This document shows, piece by piece, positions 45,486-55,700 of a stretch of DNA of 64,000 nt. The stretch lies in contig JAURVI010000038.1 of NCBI GenBank assembly GCA_030655515.1, forward strand, positions 16,231-80,230, in the 5' to 3' direction. Source of the DNA: Polaromonas sp. GTDB taxonomy: Bacteria; Pseudomonadota; Gammaproteobacteria; Burkholderiales; Burkholderiaceae_C. The notes under the pieces are model-generated. The model was given only the letters and a program-made list of their open reading frames with translations. It had not been told where the DNA came from and did not search any database. Every line of letters starts with the position of its first letter. Positions within the stretch are counted from its first letter, which is position 1. A program made the position numbers and the translations under genes.

Positions 45486-45654
45486 CAAACGAAGTATCGC
45501 ACCTCTGGCCCGTGCGAAAAAGTCCGCTTTGCACGCAGTGATACCGAGTTTGGCAAGTCCTCAGCCACTCGTCACGCTTCACCAACTGATGCGCTGATCG
45601 ACCTGTCCGGTACGCCCTGGGCGGAAATATCCCATTCGGATTCGACAAGTTCGC

Positions 45655-47424
45655 TCACGGCCGTTGGCGGGCCGGCGCAATTGTCGGGGCTGCCGCCTTG
45701 TCAGGGGTTGCCACACTGACCCTTTTGTACAGCGCCACGTTTTCGCTTTTGTCGGTGGGCCGGCGCAAGGTGGCCAGGAAGGCCCATTCGGGCATGTCGA
45801 CCGTGTCGCTGAGCGTGTCCTGCGCATCGGCATCGACCACCAGGTAGGGGCAGGTGGCTTTGGCGGCGGCCTGACGCAACTCAAGTCGCCCATGGTATTG
45901 AAATGCGGCCACCTGCGCGCGGCTCAGGCCATAGACCTCGACACAGGCATTCGGGTCGACCCGGGCCGCCAACTGCCGCGACAGCGGCGCGTAGCTGCGC
46001 GCGTAGTCCAACAGGGGCAGCCACAGCGTCATCAGCAGCAGCCAGCACAGCGTGGTGCCGCCGGCAGGCAGCACCATCGATTTCCACACCGCGGCGCGCT
46101 GGCGACCGGCCCGCCACTTGACCAGCCAGGCCCAGGCCAGGGTGGCCAGCGCCGCGGCCAGAAATGCCAGCCACGAAAAACTGGGCTCGAAACCCGGTGC
46201 CAGCTTGGCGACGTTGGCCGCCGGCTGCCTGGGCATGCCGGTCTGCATCGCGATCCAGATCACCCAGATGATGACGGCGCATCCTGTGAAAAACAGCAGG
46301 GTGAACCAGTCAATCAGCGACGCGACGCTGCGTTTGAGCGTCGGCAGGGCAAAGGCGGCGAGCGCCGCCAGCGGTGGCAGGCTTAGCAGCAAGCCGCGGT
46401 CGGAGGCCGTGGTGGTCACGGTGGCAGCCAGCGCCACGACTGCAAACCACAGCGGCAGCGCCACATGCCGACTGGTCAGTTGTCGCCGCCAGCGCCACAG
46501 CGTCCAGGTCGCCAGCGGCCAGGTGGGCCAGGTGAACCAGATCAGCAAACGCGCCAGGCTGCGCCATTCCTTGCGGTCGGCCGGGCTTTCGAGGCCGGGG
46601 ATATGGATGCGCCAGCGCCAGAGATCCAGCCCATACGACAGGGCGGCCACGGCCAGGGTCAGCACGCCGGTCAGGAGTGCCCAGCGCCATGCCCGTGGCA
46701 GTTTTTTTTCCGGCTGGTCATTTTGTGCTCTGGCCAAGGCGATCAAAGTGCTGCCGGCACCGAGCAGGACAGCCACGCTGGGGGCGCCGCTCAAGGCCAG
46801 TCCGCACAAGCCGATGACCAGCCCCAGTGCGGGACCCGAAATTTTGTACGCGCTGCGGTAGGCGCTGGCGGCCATCGCATAAAAAACCAGCGCCACGAAG
46901 CCGAGCTGCGCCAGGGCGGGCGTGGTTTCATGCGACAACTGGGCCAGCCCCAGACTGGCAATCAGGGCCAACAGGGCGGCGTCGGCAATGGCCCGGGCGT
47001 AATCGACCGGGCTGGCTTCTCCGCCAAAGGCAAAAGCCACCGGCTGGGCCTGCGGGCTGCGCGCCAGATAATAAACAGCGTACCAGGTGGCCAGCAAGGT
47101 CAGCGCCAGCAACAGGCCGAACGGGATGCGCACCGCCAAGGCAGGGTCGAGAAAGGGCAGGGCCTTGATCGCCAGTGCGCCCAGCCAGTGGGGCAGCAGC
47201 GCTTCAAGCTCGCCCGATTGCCCCAGCAGTTGCGGATGCAGCCAGTGGGTGTTGCCGGCGGCCAGCTCGCGCATCGCGCCAAACGCGGCAATGTCGGCAT
47301 TTTTCCAGGGTCCGCGGCCCAGGAACCCGGGCAACAAATAAGCGGCACAGAACAGCAGCAGTGCAAACCGGGGCAGCCGGCGAACCGCGGACTGGGCAAT
47401 GATGGCGGGCGAAGGCTTGTTCAA
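45655..47424 (-). CDS. Membrane glycosyltransferase, ArnT/PMT-like
   Basis: A protein of about 590 residues with ten or more hydrophobic helices. The first periplasmic loop has FLGRGPWKNADIAAFGAMRELAAGNTHWLHPQLLGQ, the acidic-loop pattern of GT-C enzymes such as ArnT and PMT that use polyprenyl-phosphate sugars. A soluble periplasmic domain lies at the C terminus (DPNACVEVYGLSRAQVAAFQYHGRLEL). The frame is open up to 47604, but that start would overlap rpmE and its terminator. TTG 47424 (LNKPSPAIIAQSAV) is the best candidate after the terminator, without a strong ribosome binding site. Acceptor and sugar are unknown. Confidence 0.72.
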   Translation of the reverse strand: MNKPSPAIIAQSAVRRLPRFALLLFCAAYLLPGFLGRGPWKNADIAAFGAMRELAAGNTHWLHPQLLGQSGELEALLPHWLGALAIKALPFLDPALAVRIPFGLLLALTLLATWYAVYYLARSPQAQPVAFAFGGEASPVDYARAIADAALLALIASLGLAQLSHETTPALAQLGFVALVFYAMAASAYRSAYKISGPALGLVIGLCGLALSGAPSVAVLLGAGSTLIALARAQNDQPEKKLPRAWRWALLTGVLTLAVAALSYGLDLWRWRIHIPGLESPADRKEWRSLARLLIWFTWPTWPLATWTLWRWRRQLTSRHVALPLWFAVVALAATVTTTASDRGLLLSLPPLAALAAFALPTLKRSVASLIDWFTLLFFTGCAVIIWVIWIAMQTGMPRQPAANVAKLAPGFEPSFSWLAFLAAALATLAWAWLVKWRAGRQRAAVWKSMVLPAGGTTLCWLLLMTLWLPLLDYARSYAPLSRQLAARVDPNACVEVYGLSRAQVAAFQYHGRLELRQAAAKATCPYLVVDADAQDTLSDTVDMPEWAFLATLRRPTDKSENVALYKRVSVATPDKAAAPTIAPARQRP

Positions 47425-47472
47425 GAGATTGAGCTGAGCAGAAGAATGGGTGTAATTTGGGGGCGAAAAAAA

Positions 47473-47500
47473 AGCGGCCTGAATTTCAGGCCGCTTTTTT
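47473..47500. terminator. Bidirectional terminator after rpmE
   Basis: An 11-bp perfect stem AGCGGCCTGAA / TTCAGGCCGCT around a single T, with a run of A on the left and six T on the right. It ends rpmE on the minus strand. Confidence 0.92.
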
Positions 47501-47533
47501 GCTTGGCTGGAGAAAGGTGTCAGGCGTCGCAGC

Positions 47534-47815
47534 TTACTTGGCAGCGCCGTCCGCTGCGGCTTTGGCGGGTGTCTTGCCAAAGCGGTTGCGGAATTTCTCG
47601 ACACGGCCGCCCATGTTGTCCACGGATTTTTGCGTGCCGGTGTAAAACGGGTGCGACTCGCTCGAGGTGTCGAGCTTGTACAGGGGCAGTTCGCGACCGT
47701 CTTCCATCGTCACCATTTCTTTGGCGTTCACGCAGGAGCGTGTGACGAATTTGAAGTTGTTGGACAAGTCCATAAAACAGACTTCGCGGTAGTTCGGGTG
47801 AATGCCTTCTTTCAT
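47534..47815 (-). CDS. rpmE2: 50S ribosomal protein L31 type B
   Basis: A 93-residue ribosomal protein. It begins MKEGIHPNYREVCFMDLSNNFKFVTRS, lacks the CxxC zinc ribbon of type A L31, and has the SHPFYTGTQKSVDNMGGRVEKFRNRFG block of the C-minus (type B) form. An Ala/Lys-rich tail extends it. The ribosome binding site AAGGAAAG is well placed. It is a single gene with its own promoter and terminator. Confidence 0.96.
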   Translation of the reverse strand: MKEGIHPNYREVCFMDLSNNFKFVTRSCVNAKEMVTMEDGRELPLYKLDTSSESHPFYTGTQKSVDNMGGRVEKFRNRFGKTPAKAAADGAAK

Positions 47816-47885
47816 GATCTTTCCTTGTTCATCTCGTTTCGGTAGCCACTCGGACCAGTTCCGGGCACTTTCCGTAAAGTCTTAA

Positions 47886-47891
47886 ATTATA
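47886..47891 (-). promoter_or_regulatory. -10 element of the rpmE2 promoter
   Basis: TATAAT on the minus strand in an AT-rich island (47881-47915) about 70 bases upstream of the start codon. No good -35 hexamer at 17 bases could be assigned. Confidence 0.5.
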
Positions 47892-47935
47892 ACATAAAAT
47901 CAATTACTTACATTGCAGTCTGGGCGAATTTTTGC

Positions 47936-48007
47936 CAGCCGGGCCGCAGGCGCAGCGCCCCCTCGGGGGGCAGAGAGCTACACGCTGGTAGAGCGAACGT
48001 GGGGGCT
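47936..48007 (+). repeat. Dispersed GC-rich palindromic repeat downstream of rho
   Basis: CGGGCCGCAGG, palindrome GCCCCCTCGGGGGGC (47957-47971), CTACACGCTGGTAGAGCGAACGTGGGGGCT. In the rho direction it begins right after the rho stop codon, apart from the mobile element inserted there. The 313-bp stretch 47816-48129 holds only the rpmE2 promoter, this repeat and the mobile element. Confidence 0.88.
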
Positions 48008-48013
48008 AACCAC

Positions 48014-48125
48014 AATGCTGTTCGCTTAACCGTTCGGGCTGAGCTTGTCGAAGCCTGTTTGCACTGTGACGACCCTTCGACAGGCTCAGGGCGAACGGGG
48101 TTGTAGCGCCTCAATGAACAGCATT
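48014..48125. mobile_element. 112-bp miniature inverted-repeat element, copy 2
   Basis: Ends AATGCTGTTC and GAACAGCATT are perfect 10-bp terminal inverted repeats. The flanks carry the perfect 12-bp direct repeat GGGGCTAACCAC (48002-48013 and 48126-48137), a target-site duplication that includes the rho stop codon. The sequence equals copy 1 (29214-29325) except at two visible positions, and the length is identical. Confidence 0.9.
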
Positions 48126-48129
48126 GGGG

Positions 48130-49392
48130 CTAACCACCTCTTCGCATCATGTCGAAGAACTCGTGGTTGTTTTTGGTGGCTTTCATGTTTTTCAGCATGA
48201 GTTCCATGGATTCGATTTCGTCCATGTTGTACATGAACTGGCGCAAAATCCGCGACTTTTGTAAAATCTCGGGGGCCAGCAGCAGCTCTTCCTTGCGGGT
48301 GCCGCTGCGGTTGAGGTGAATCGCCGGGAACACGCGTTTTTCGTAGAGGCGGCGATCCAGGTGGATCTCGCAGTTGCCGGTGCCCTTGAACTCTTCAAAA
48401 ATCACCTCGTCCATGCGGCTGCCGGTATCGACCAGCGCGGTGCCGATGATGGTCAGGCTGCCGCCTTCTTCGATTTTGCGGGCGGCGCCGAAGAAACGCT
48501 TGGGGCGCTGCAGCGCGTTGGCGTCCACGCCGCCGGTCAGCACCTTGCCCGACGAGGGCAGCACGTTGTTGTAGGCTCGGGCCAGGCGGGTGATGGAGTC
48601 CAGCAGGATCACCACGTCCTTGCCGAGTTCGACCAGGCGCTTGGCGCGCTCGATGACCATTTCGGCCACATGGACGTGGCGCGCGGCCGGTTCGTCGAAA
48701 GTCGATGAAATCACCTCGCCGCGCACGCTGCGCTGCATCTCGGTGACCTCTTCGGGGCGCTCGTCGACCAGCAGCACCATCATCACCACTTCCGGGTAGT
48801 TGGCCGTGATCGCATGGGCAATGTGCTGCATCATCACGGTCTTGCCGGACTTGGGCGGCGCCACCAGCAGGGCGCGCTGGCCCTTGCCGATGGGGGCGAT
48901 GATGTCGATGATGCGGCTGGTCAGGTTTTCTTCGCCTTTGATGTCGCGTTCGAGCTTGAACTGCTCGCGCGGGAACAGCGGCGTCAGGTTCTCGAACATC
49001 ACCTTGTGCTTGTTGGCTTCGGGCGGGCCGTCGTTGACCTTGTCGAGCTTGTTCAGCGCAAAGTAGCGCTCGCCGTCCTTCGGGGTGCGCACTTCGCCTT
49101 CGATCATGTCGCCGGTGTGCAGGTTGAAGCGGCGGATCTGGCTGGGGCTGATGTAGATGTCGTCTGTAGAGGCGGTGTAGCTGGAGTCCGGCGCACGCAG
49201 GAAGCCGAAGCCGTCGGGCAGCACTTCCAGCACGCCATCGGCCACGATGGTTTCACCCGTTTTGGAGCGTTTTTTGATGATGGCGAACATCAGCTCCTGC
49301 TTGCGCATGCGCCCGGTGTTTTCAATCTCAAGTTCCTCGGCCTGCTTGAGGACTTCAGACACGTGCAGTGCCTTGAGTTCGTTTAAGTGCAT
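48130..49392 (-). CDS. rho: Transcription termination factor Rho
   Basis: A 420-residue hexameric RNA helicase. It has the N-terminal helical domain ([38 protein letters not shown]), the RNA-binding cold-shock-like region ([20 protein letters not shown]), Walker [13 protein letters not shown], Walker [16 protein letters not shown], the Q loop [37 protein letters not shown], and the R loop. I start at ATG 49392 (MHLNELK), the standard N terminus. The end of the gene was duplicated by insertion of a 112-bp element immediately after the stop codon. Confidence 0.98.
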   Translation of the reverse strand: MHLNELKALHVSEVLKQAEELEIENTGRMRKQELMFAIIKKRSKTGETIVADGVLEVLPDGFGFLRAPDSSYTASTDDIYISPSQIRRFNLHTGDMIEGEVRTPKDGERYFALNKLDKVNDGPPEANKHKVMFENLTPLFPREQFKLERDIKGEENLTSRIIDIIAPIGKGQRALLVAPPKSGKTVMMQHIAHAITANYPEVVMMVLLVDERPEEVTEMQRSVRGEVISSTFDEPAARHVHVAEMVIERAKRLVELGKDVVILLDSITRLARAYNNVLPSSGKVLTGGVDANALQRPKRFFGAARKIEEGGSLTIIGTALVDTGSRMDEVIFEEFKGTGNCEIHLDRRLYEKRVFPAIHLNRSGTRKEELLLAPEILQKSRILRQFMYNMDEIESMELMLKNMKATKNNHEFFDMMRRGG

Positions 49393-49500
49393 GGATTTAC
49401 CTGCGTAGAGATGGCCCCTTGCGGAGCTCATTTAAAAAAACGGGGGAGGTTTGAAAGGAAGCCAGAGAGGAATGAGGGCTTCACAAACCGGGAACTCGAA

Positions 49501-49522
49501 CCAACCGGCGGCAGCCGGTTGG
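49501..49522. other. Hairpin in the rho leader / trxA-rho gap
   Basis: A perfect 9-bp stem CCAACCGGC / GCCGGTTGG with loop GGCA, about 110 bases upstream of the rho start. A second palindrome ATGCGGCC / GGCCGCAT (near 49566-49589) follows toward trxA. Neither has a T-run. One may end trxA transcription or take part in rho autoregulation. Confidence 0.45.
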
Positions 49523-49668
49523 CGAGCAGGGTCATTATGACAGGAAAATCGGGGGGAAATCGGCGCATGCGGCCCGCACGCAGGCCGCATTGATTCGTGT
49601 ATCAGAGCGGACAGCGCACGAAGAGCCTGTTCAGGGACGGGGTTCTTCGCGGCTGCAACATGGCCCGC

Positions 49669-50001
49669 TCAGGCCAGTTGCTGGTCAATGAAGGCGGTCA
49701 GTTGCGCCTTGCTCATCGCGCCGACCTTGGTGGCGGCCAGTTGGCCGTCCTTGAACAGCATCAGGGTCGGAATGCCGCGAATGCCGAACTTGGCGGGTAT
49801 GTCGCGGTTTTCGTCAACGTTCATCTTGGCAATCTGCAGACGGCCGTCGTAACCGGTGGCGACTTCGTCAAGAATCGGGGCAATCATCTTGCAGGGACCA
49901 CACCACTCAGCCCAGTAGTCCACCAGCACCGGCTTGGAGGCTTGCAGCACATCGGCTTCAAAGGTGGCATCGGTGGTATGTTTGATCAGTTCGCTGGCCA
50001 T
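49669..50001 (-). CDS. trxA: Thioredoxin 1
   Basis: A 110-residue cytosolic disulfide reductase. The active site is WCGPCK in [16 protein letters not shown], with the cis-proline loop [11 protein letters not shown]. It is upstream of rho in the same direction, the conserved trxA-rho order. It could serve as the electron donor for the thioredoxin-type ArsC at 17052. Confidence 0.97.
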   Translation of the reverse strand: MASELIKHTTDATFEADVLQASKPVLVDYWAEWCGPCKMIAPILDEVATGYDGRLQIAKMNVDENRDIPAKFGIRGIPTLMLFKDGQLAATKVGAMSKAQLTAFIDQQLA

Positions 50002-50113
50002 TGCGTGTCCTTTGGAAGAGGTTCAGGAAATTTTTACGATAGGAGCTAAAGTTGCAGGCATTGTGGCAGAAACCAAGTCCCTCTGTCGGGCTATTCCATC
50101 TCAAGCAACCCCT

Positions 50114-52633
50114 ATGACCGCCATAGCCCATGCCACGACCCCGAGCGGGCCTGCCGAACCCTGCTGGCAGCAGGTAACGGCGCAACTGACCGCGTTGCTG
50201 CGGCGGCGCGGCGTCCATCCCTCGCGGGCAATGGTGCTGCTGCCTTATGCGCAACTGATGCGCGAGGCCAAAGCCGCCTGGGCGGCAGCGGCCGGCAACA
50301 CCCACTTTGTCCCGCGTTTCGAAACCACGATGAACTGGGCGGCCAGCCTGGGCGGCTTTGTGCCGGCGGCCGGCGACATCCGACTGGACGCGGCCCATGA
50401 TGTGCTGACGGCTTCCTCGCTTCTGGCGCGTGCTGGCCTGGCCGCGCAGAAGGAAACGCTCGCGGCCCACCTGGTCGAGGCCGCCTGGTCGCTGGCCCGG
50501 CTGGCCGCGGCAGTGCCGCCCGAACAGCGGCCAGCCTGGGGCGTGAGCGTGGGTGCCGTCCTGGGCGCTGGCCTGGAGGCGCCGCTGCTGCAACTGGAAG
50601 CGGCGCTGGGGCAGATCGCCCTGGCCTGGGCGGCCAGCTCAGGCTACCCGTCGGATGGGCTGTTTTCGTTGCAGGCGGGCATGTCGGTGGATCTGCTGGT
50701 GGTCCTCGAAGGGTTTCAGGCCGAGCCATTGGCCGAGACGCTGAAAGCCCACTTCGGTGAGCGGGCGGTCTCGATGGCCCTGAGTCTGCCTGGCGAGTCT
50801 GGCGTGGTGGCGCTGCATGCGGCGCAGGACTTTGAGGACGAAGCGCAGCGCGCCGCCGCCTGTGTGCTGGCGCATCTGGCGCAGGGGCGCAGCCCGGTCG
50901 GGCTGATCGCGCAGGACCGGGAACTGACCCGCCGCGTCCGCGCGATGCTGGGCGAATGCGGCGTCGCGCTGCGCGACGAAACCGGCTGGACGCTGTCCAC
51001 CACCCGCGCCGCCGCCACCCTGATGAGCCTGTTGCGCGCGCTGAGCTGGAATGCCAGCACCGACGCCGTGCTGGACTGGCTGAAAAATGCGCCTGCCTTT
51101 GACGCGGCGGCGGTCACCGCAACTGAGAACGAACTGCGCCAGGCCGGCGTTCGGGAGTGGCGCAGCATCAGCGGCGCGCTGGTGGCCAGCACTGCGCTGG
51201 CGGCGCGGCTGCAAGCCTTGCGCGAGACCTTGCAAAAGCCCCGTCCGCTGGCCGTCTGGCTGCGTGACCTGCGCGGCGCCTTGCAGACGGCCGGGCAGTG
51301 GGACGGCCTGGTGCTGGACGTGGCCGGCCAGGCCGTGCTGGACGCCCTGCGCCTGCACGAGGGTGCCGAGGCCGAGTTTGACCATGCCGCCGGGCGCATG
51401 GGCTTGGCCGAGTTCAACAGTTGGATCAAACAGGCGCTGGAAGCGGCCAGTTTCTCGCCGGAGCATCCGGCCCAGGAGCAGGTTGTCATCCTGCCGCTGA
51501 GCCAGTTGCTGGGCCGCACCCTGCAGGCGGTGGTACTGCCCGGCTGCGACGAGCAACACCTGCCGGTCTCGCCGGAACCGCCGGGCCTGTGGACACCGGC
51601 CCAGCGCGAGCTGCTGGGCTTGATGCCGCGCGACGTTTTGGCCGCGACCCAGCGCGCCACCTGGCGCTACGCCTTGCGTTTTCCGCATCTCGACGTGTTG
51701 TGGCGCGAGAGTGAAAACGGCGAGCGTTTGATGCCGAGCGCCTTTGTGCAGGAAATCTTGCTTCAACAAGCGCCAAGTTTCGCCCCGGATCCGCGCGAAC
51801 GGCGGCGGCTGGAGGTACATGCCACGCCGCCGCCGATGCCGACCGGCGCGGCGCTGCCGGTCAAGCGCCTGTCGGCCAGCGCCTACGAAGACTTGCGCCG
51901 CTGCCCTTACCGTTTTTTTGCGCTACGCCAGCTCAAACTGCAGGAGGCCGACGAACTGGACAGCGAACTCGGCAAGCGCGACTTCGGCAACTGGCTGCAC
52001 ACCTTGCTGAAGATATTCCATGACACCTTGAAAGCGGCACCAACCCCCGATTCGCAGGCTCGGCTAGCCATGATAAACAGAGCGGCTGAGCAGGCGGCCA
52101 GTGATCTGGCCTTAAGCGACAGCGAGTTTTTACCCTTTGCCGCCAGTTGGCCGCGGGTGCGCGACGGTTACCTGGCCTGGCTGGCCGGCCACGAGGCCGA
52201 CGGTGCGGTGTTTGACGCGGGCGAAGTCGCGAAAGAAGTGGCGCTGGGGTCTTTGATGCTGGTCGGCAAGATTGACCGCATCGACCGGCTCGCCGACGGC
52301 AGCGCGCTGGTGATCGACTACAAGACAGAAAACCGCACGACCACCGCCGAGCGTCTGAAGCGGCCGCAGGAAGACACGCAACTGGCTTTTTACGCCGGCC
52401 TGCTGGAAGACGACACGCTGGCGGCGGCCTATGTGAACCTCGGCGAAAAGGAAACGACGCGGACCTACCCGCAACCCGACATCGTGGCGCTGCGCGATGA
52501 ACTGCTGGACAGCATTCTGACCGACATGGCGCGCATCGCTGGCGGCACGCCGCTGCCGGCGCTGGGCGAAGGCAAGGCTTGTGAGTACTGCACAGCACGC
52601 GGCCTGTGCCGGAAAGATTTTTGGAATAGCTGA
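50114..52633 (+). CDS. addB: AddB-like nuclease of the double-strand-break repair complex
   Basis: An 839-residue protein paired with the AddA-like helicase downstream. The C-terminal PD-(D/E)XK nuclease domain shows GKIDRIDRLADGSALVIDYKTE with the catalytic D-x-K. Cysteines for a 4Fe-4S cluster are split as in AddB: one in RRCPYRFFALRQL and three in CEYCTARGLCRKDFW at the end. The N-terminal half is a degenerate UvrD-like helicase domain without a clear Walker A. I start at ATG 50114 (MTAIAHATTP); the open frame extends another 60 codons into the trxA promoter region and is not credible there. It is divergent from trxA. Confidence 0.85.
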   Translation: MTAIAHATTPSGPAEPCWQQVTAQLTALLRRRGVHPSRAMVLLPYAQLMREAKAAWAAAAGNTHFVPRFETTMNWAASLGGFVPAAGDIRLDAAHDVLTASSLLARAGLAAQKETLAAHLVEAAWSLARLAAAVPPEQRPAWGVSVGAVLGAGLEAPLLQLEAALGQIALAWAASSGYPSDGLFSLQAGMSVDLLVVLEGFQAEPLAETLKAHFGERAVSMALSLPGESGVVALHAAQDFEDEAQRAAACVLAHLAQGRSPVGLIAQDRELTRRVRAMLGECGVALRDETGWTLSTTRAAATLMSLLRALSWNASTDAVLDWLKNAPAFDAAAVTATENELRQAGVREWRSISGALVASTALAARLQALRETLQKPRPLAVWLRDLRGALQTAGQWDGLVLDVAGQAVLDALRLHEGAEAEFDHAAGRMGLAEFNSWIKQALEAASFSPEHPAQEQVVILPLSQLLGRTLQAVVLPGCDEQHLPVSPEPPGLWTPAQRELLGLMPRDVLAATQRATWRYALRFPHLDVLWRESENGERLMPSAFVQEILLQQAPSFAPDPRERRRLEVHATPPPMPTGAALPVKRLSASAYEDLRRCPYRFFALRQLKLQEADELDSELGKRDFGNWLHTLLKIFHDTLKAAPTPDSQARLAMINRAAEQAASDLALSDSEFLPFAASWPRVRDGYLAWLAGHEADGAVFDAGEVAKEVALGSLMLVGKIDRIDRLADGSALVIDYKTENRTTTAERLKRPQEDTQLAFYAGLLEDDTLAAAYVNLGEKETTRTYPQPDIVALRDELLDSILTDMARIAGGTPLPALGEGKACEYCTARGLCRKDFWNS

Positions 52634-52722
52634 TGCCCCCACGTTCATTCACTTCGTGTCACTCTCTGCCCCCCGAGGGGTCTTATTCTTCTTGGGGCGG
52701 CCCGGCGAAAAATTGGCCCTGC
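52634..52722 (-). repeat. Dispersed GC-rich palindromic repeat between addB and addA
   Basis: Read on the minus strand: CGCCGGGCCGCCCCAAG, an A/T-rich insert, CCCCTCGGGGGGCAG, GTGACACGAAGTGAATGAACGTGGGGGC. It starts directly after the addB stop codon and fills most of the 117 bp before addA. The palindrome at 52669-52680 is slightly shorter than in other copies. Confidence 0.85.
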
Positions 52723-52750
52723 GCTTGTCTCACGACAACGGAAACCTGAG

Positions 52751-55700
52751 ATGAACGCCGCCTACGAACACAACGGCCAGCCGGTCTGCGCCGAGGCGTT
52801 TTACGCGATTGCCTGCGACCCGCGCCGCAGCGTGGCGGTGGAAGCCTGCGCCGGCGCCGGCAAAACCTGGATGCTGGTCTCGCGCATTGTGCGGGCGCTG
52901 CTGGCCGGCGCGCAGCCGCATGAAATTCTGGCGATCACTTTCACCAAACGGGCCGCCGGCGAAATGCGTGAGCGCCTGTACGAGTGGCTGGCGCAGTTTG
53001 CCCATGCCGACGACGCCACGCTGGCGCGGGAACTGGCGATGCGCGGTTTTTCATATGAAAATGGCCCGCCGCCGCTGCCCGATGGGCGAGAGCAGTTGTC
53101 CAATTTATACCAAGGCATTCTCGCGACCGGCCGCGCGGTGCAGATACGCACCTTTCATGGCTGGTTTGCCGCCTTGCTGCGCAGCGCACCGATTGCGGTT
53201 TTGCAGCAACAGGGGTTGCCGCTGAACTACGAGCTGCTGGAAGACGATGGGCCGGCCAAGGCGCTGGTCTGGCGGCGTTTTTATGCCGCGCTGGTGGCGC
53301 AGCCGGAGCTGAAGGCCGACTTCGAAGCGGTGGTGCTGGCGTATGGGCGTTTCCAGACCGACAAGGCCTTGGAGGCCGCGCTGGACAAACGCACCGAATT
53401 TGCGCTGGCCGACGCCTCGGGTGTGGTCGATGCGTCGGTGCAGCATTTCACCGTGCAGTTCACCGAGTTTGACGGGCTCGACGAGCCCGAAGAACTGCTC
53501 ACCACCAACGACTTTCACCGCCAGACCCTGCGCGACGCCGCTGTGGCGCTGGGCCGCGCCAGCGCACCGACCTTTGCGGCCAAGGGGGTGGCGCTGGCGC
53601 AGGCGCTGACCGCCGGCGACCTGCAAGCCGCGTTTGCCGCCCTGCTGACCGAGAAGGGCACGCCGCGCAAGTTCAGTGAAAAAATGGCGGGGCTTGAGCA
53701 GGTCCGCATCGCGCAGGACCTGGTGCAACGCGTGCTGGCCGCGCGCCAGCAGCACGAGGCCTGGGTTTACCAGCAGCGCCTGGCGCGCCTGGCGCGCCTG
53801 CTGATTGCCGAGTTCACGGCACTCAAGCGCGAGCGCGGCTGGGTGGACATGAACGACATCGAGCGCGCCGCGCTGGCACTGCTGGGCGACGAGGTGCTGT
53901 CGGGCTGGGTGCAGGAGCGGCTGGACGCGCGCATCCGGCACCTGCTGATTGACGAGTTCCAGGACACCAACCCGCTGCAGTGGCAGGCGCTGTGGTCCTG
54001 GCTCAGCGCTTACATCGGAACAGGGGGCGGGGCGGGGCATGCGCCCAGTGTGTTCATCGTCGGCGACCCCAAGCAAAGCATTTACCGTTTCCGGCGCGCC
54101 GAGCCGCAGGTGTTCAAGGCGGCGCAGCAGTTTGTACGGCACGGCCTGGACGGAGAACTGCTCAGTTGCGACCACACGCGGCGCAACGCGCGGCAGGTGA
54201 TTGCCACGGTCAACGCCGTGATGGGGGCGGCGCGTGACAGCGACGGCTACGACGGTTTTCGGACGCACACCACCGAATCGCGTGAAGAAGGCGCGGTCGG
54301 CCGCCTGCCGCCCATCCCCCGCGCCAAAGAGGCCGAGGCAGAACCGGGCGACCTGGGCGCGTGGCGCGACAGCTTGAGCACGCCGCGCGAAGCGCCCGAA
54401 GAAACCCTGCGCACACTTGAGGCCCGCCAGGCCGCGGCCTGGATTTCCAATCAGATTGCAGGCGGCCTGCAACCGGCCGACATCATGGTGCTGTCGCGCA
54501 AGCGGGCCGGCTTGCTGCCGCTGCAGGACGAGTTGCGCGCGCTGCACATTGCGGCGCTGGTCGGTGAAAAAACCGCGCTGATCGATTGCTGCGAGGTGTT
54601 GGACATCGTGGCGCTGCTGGACGTGCTGGTATCTCCGCAGCATGACCTGTCGCTGGCGCGGGCCTTGAGGTCGCCGCTGTTCGGTCTGGACGACGACGCG
54701 CTGGTGCAGATCGCTTTGGCAAAGGGCGATTCAAAGCGGCCCTGGTTCGAGGTGCTTCAAAAATCAGAGCAGCTTGCGCCCGACATCAAAGAACGGGCGG
54801 TCCTTTTGACCAAGTACAAAGGCTGGCTCGACAGCTTGCCGCCGCACGACGCGCTGCAGGCGATCTACCACCATGGCGATGTGCTGGCGCGTTTTGCCGC
54901 CGCTGCGCCGGCGGTGCAGCGCGCCAGCGTGCTGGCCAACCTGCGCGCGCTGCTGGCGGCGGCGCTGCAGCTCGACGGTGGCCGCTACGCCACGCCGTAT
55001 GCCTTTGTGCGCGCCCTCAAGGCCGGTGGCCTGCAGGCGCCCGCGACGGTCAACAGCCAGGCCGTGCGGCTGCTGACCATTCACGGCGCCAAGGGGCTGG
55101 AAGCCGAAACCGTGCTGCTGCTGGACACCGACACCGCGCCCCGCAACGCGGACAGCATGAGTGTGCTGGTCGACTGGCCCGGTGCGGCCCAGGCGCCGGA
55201 AAAGTTTGTGTTTCTGGTCAGCGAAAGCCGCCCACCCGCCTGCGCCGCCGACACATTGGCCATCGAGCAGGCCGCGCGGGAGCGCGAAGAACTCAACGCG
55301 CTGTATGTGGCGCTGACCCGCGCTAGAGGCACGCTGGTGCTGTCGTCCATCACGCCACACCGCGAGACCCCGCACAGTGGGTGGCAGCGCCTGGCCGGGT
55401 GTGCCGAAGAGTTGCCCGCTCCCTCGGCGCAGGCGCTCGTCACGGACTCTGCCCAGGCCCTCGATCAGTTGCTGGAACTGCCAGCAGCCACCGTGCTTCC
55501 TGCGCAAGCAGCTATTGAAACCGTCGCGGACCAGGATTCACTGACGGCCCGCGTCGGCAAAGCCATGCACCGGCTGCTGGAGTGGGGCGCTTTGTCGCAG
55601 CCGCAGTTGCGCGCTGTCCAGCGCGAGTTCCAGTTGAGCGCGGCGCAGGCCCAAGACGCGGCGGTCATGGCCCAGCGCATTCTGGCCGGTGCCGGTGCCT

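Noticed and set aside
47425..47604. N-terminal extension of the glycosyltransferase gene up to 47604
   Set aside because: It would run through the rpmE2 terminator and overlap the rpmE2 coding region on the same strand.
49934..50113. 60-codon N-terminal extension of addB
   Set aside because: It covers the divergent trxA start and the shared promoter region, and its translation is unlike AddB.
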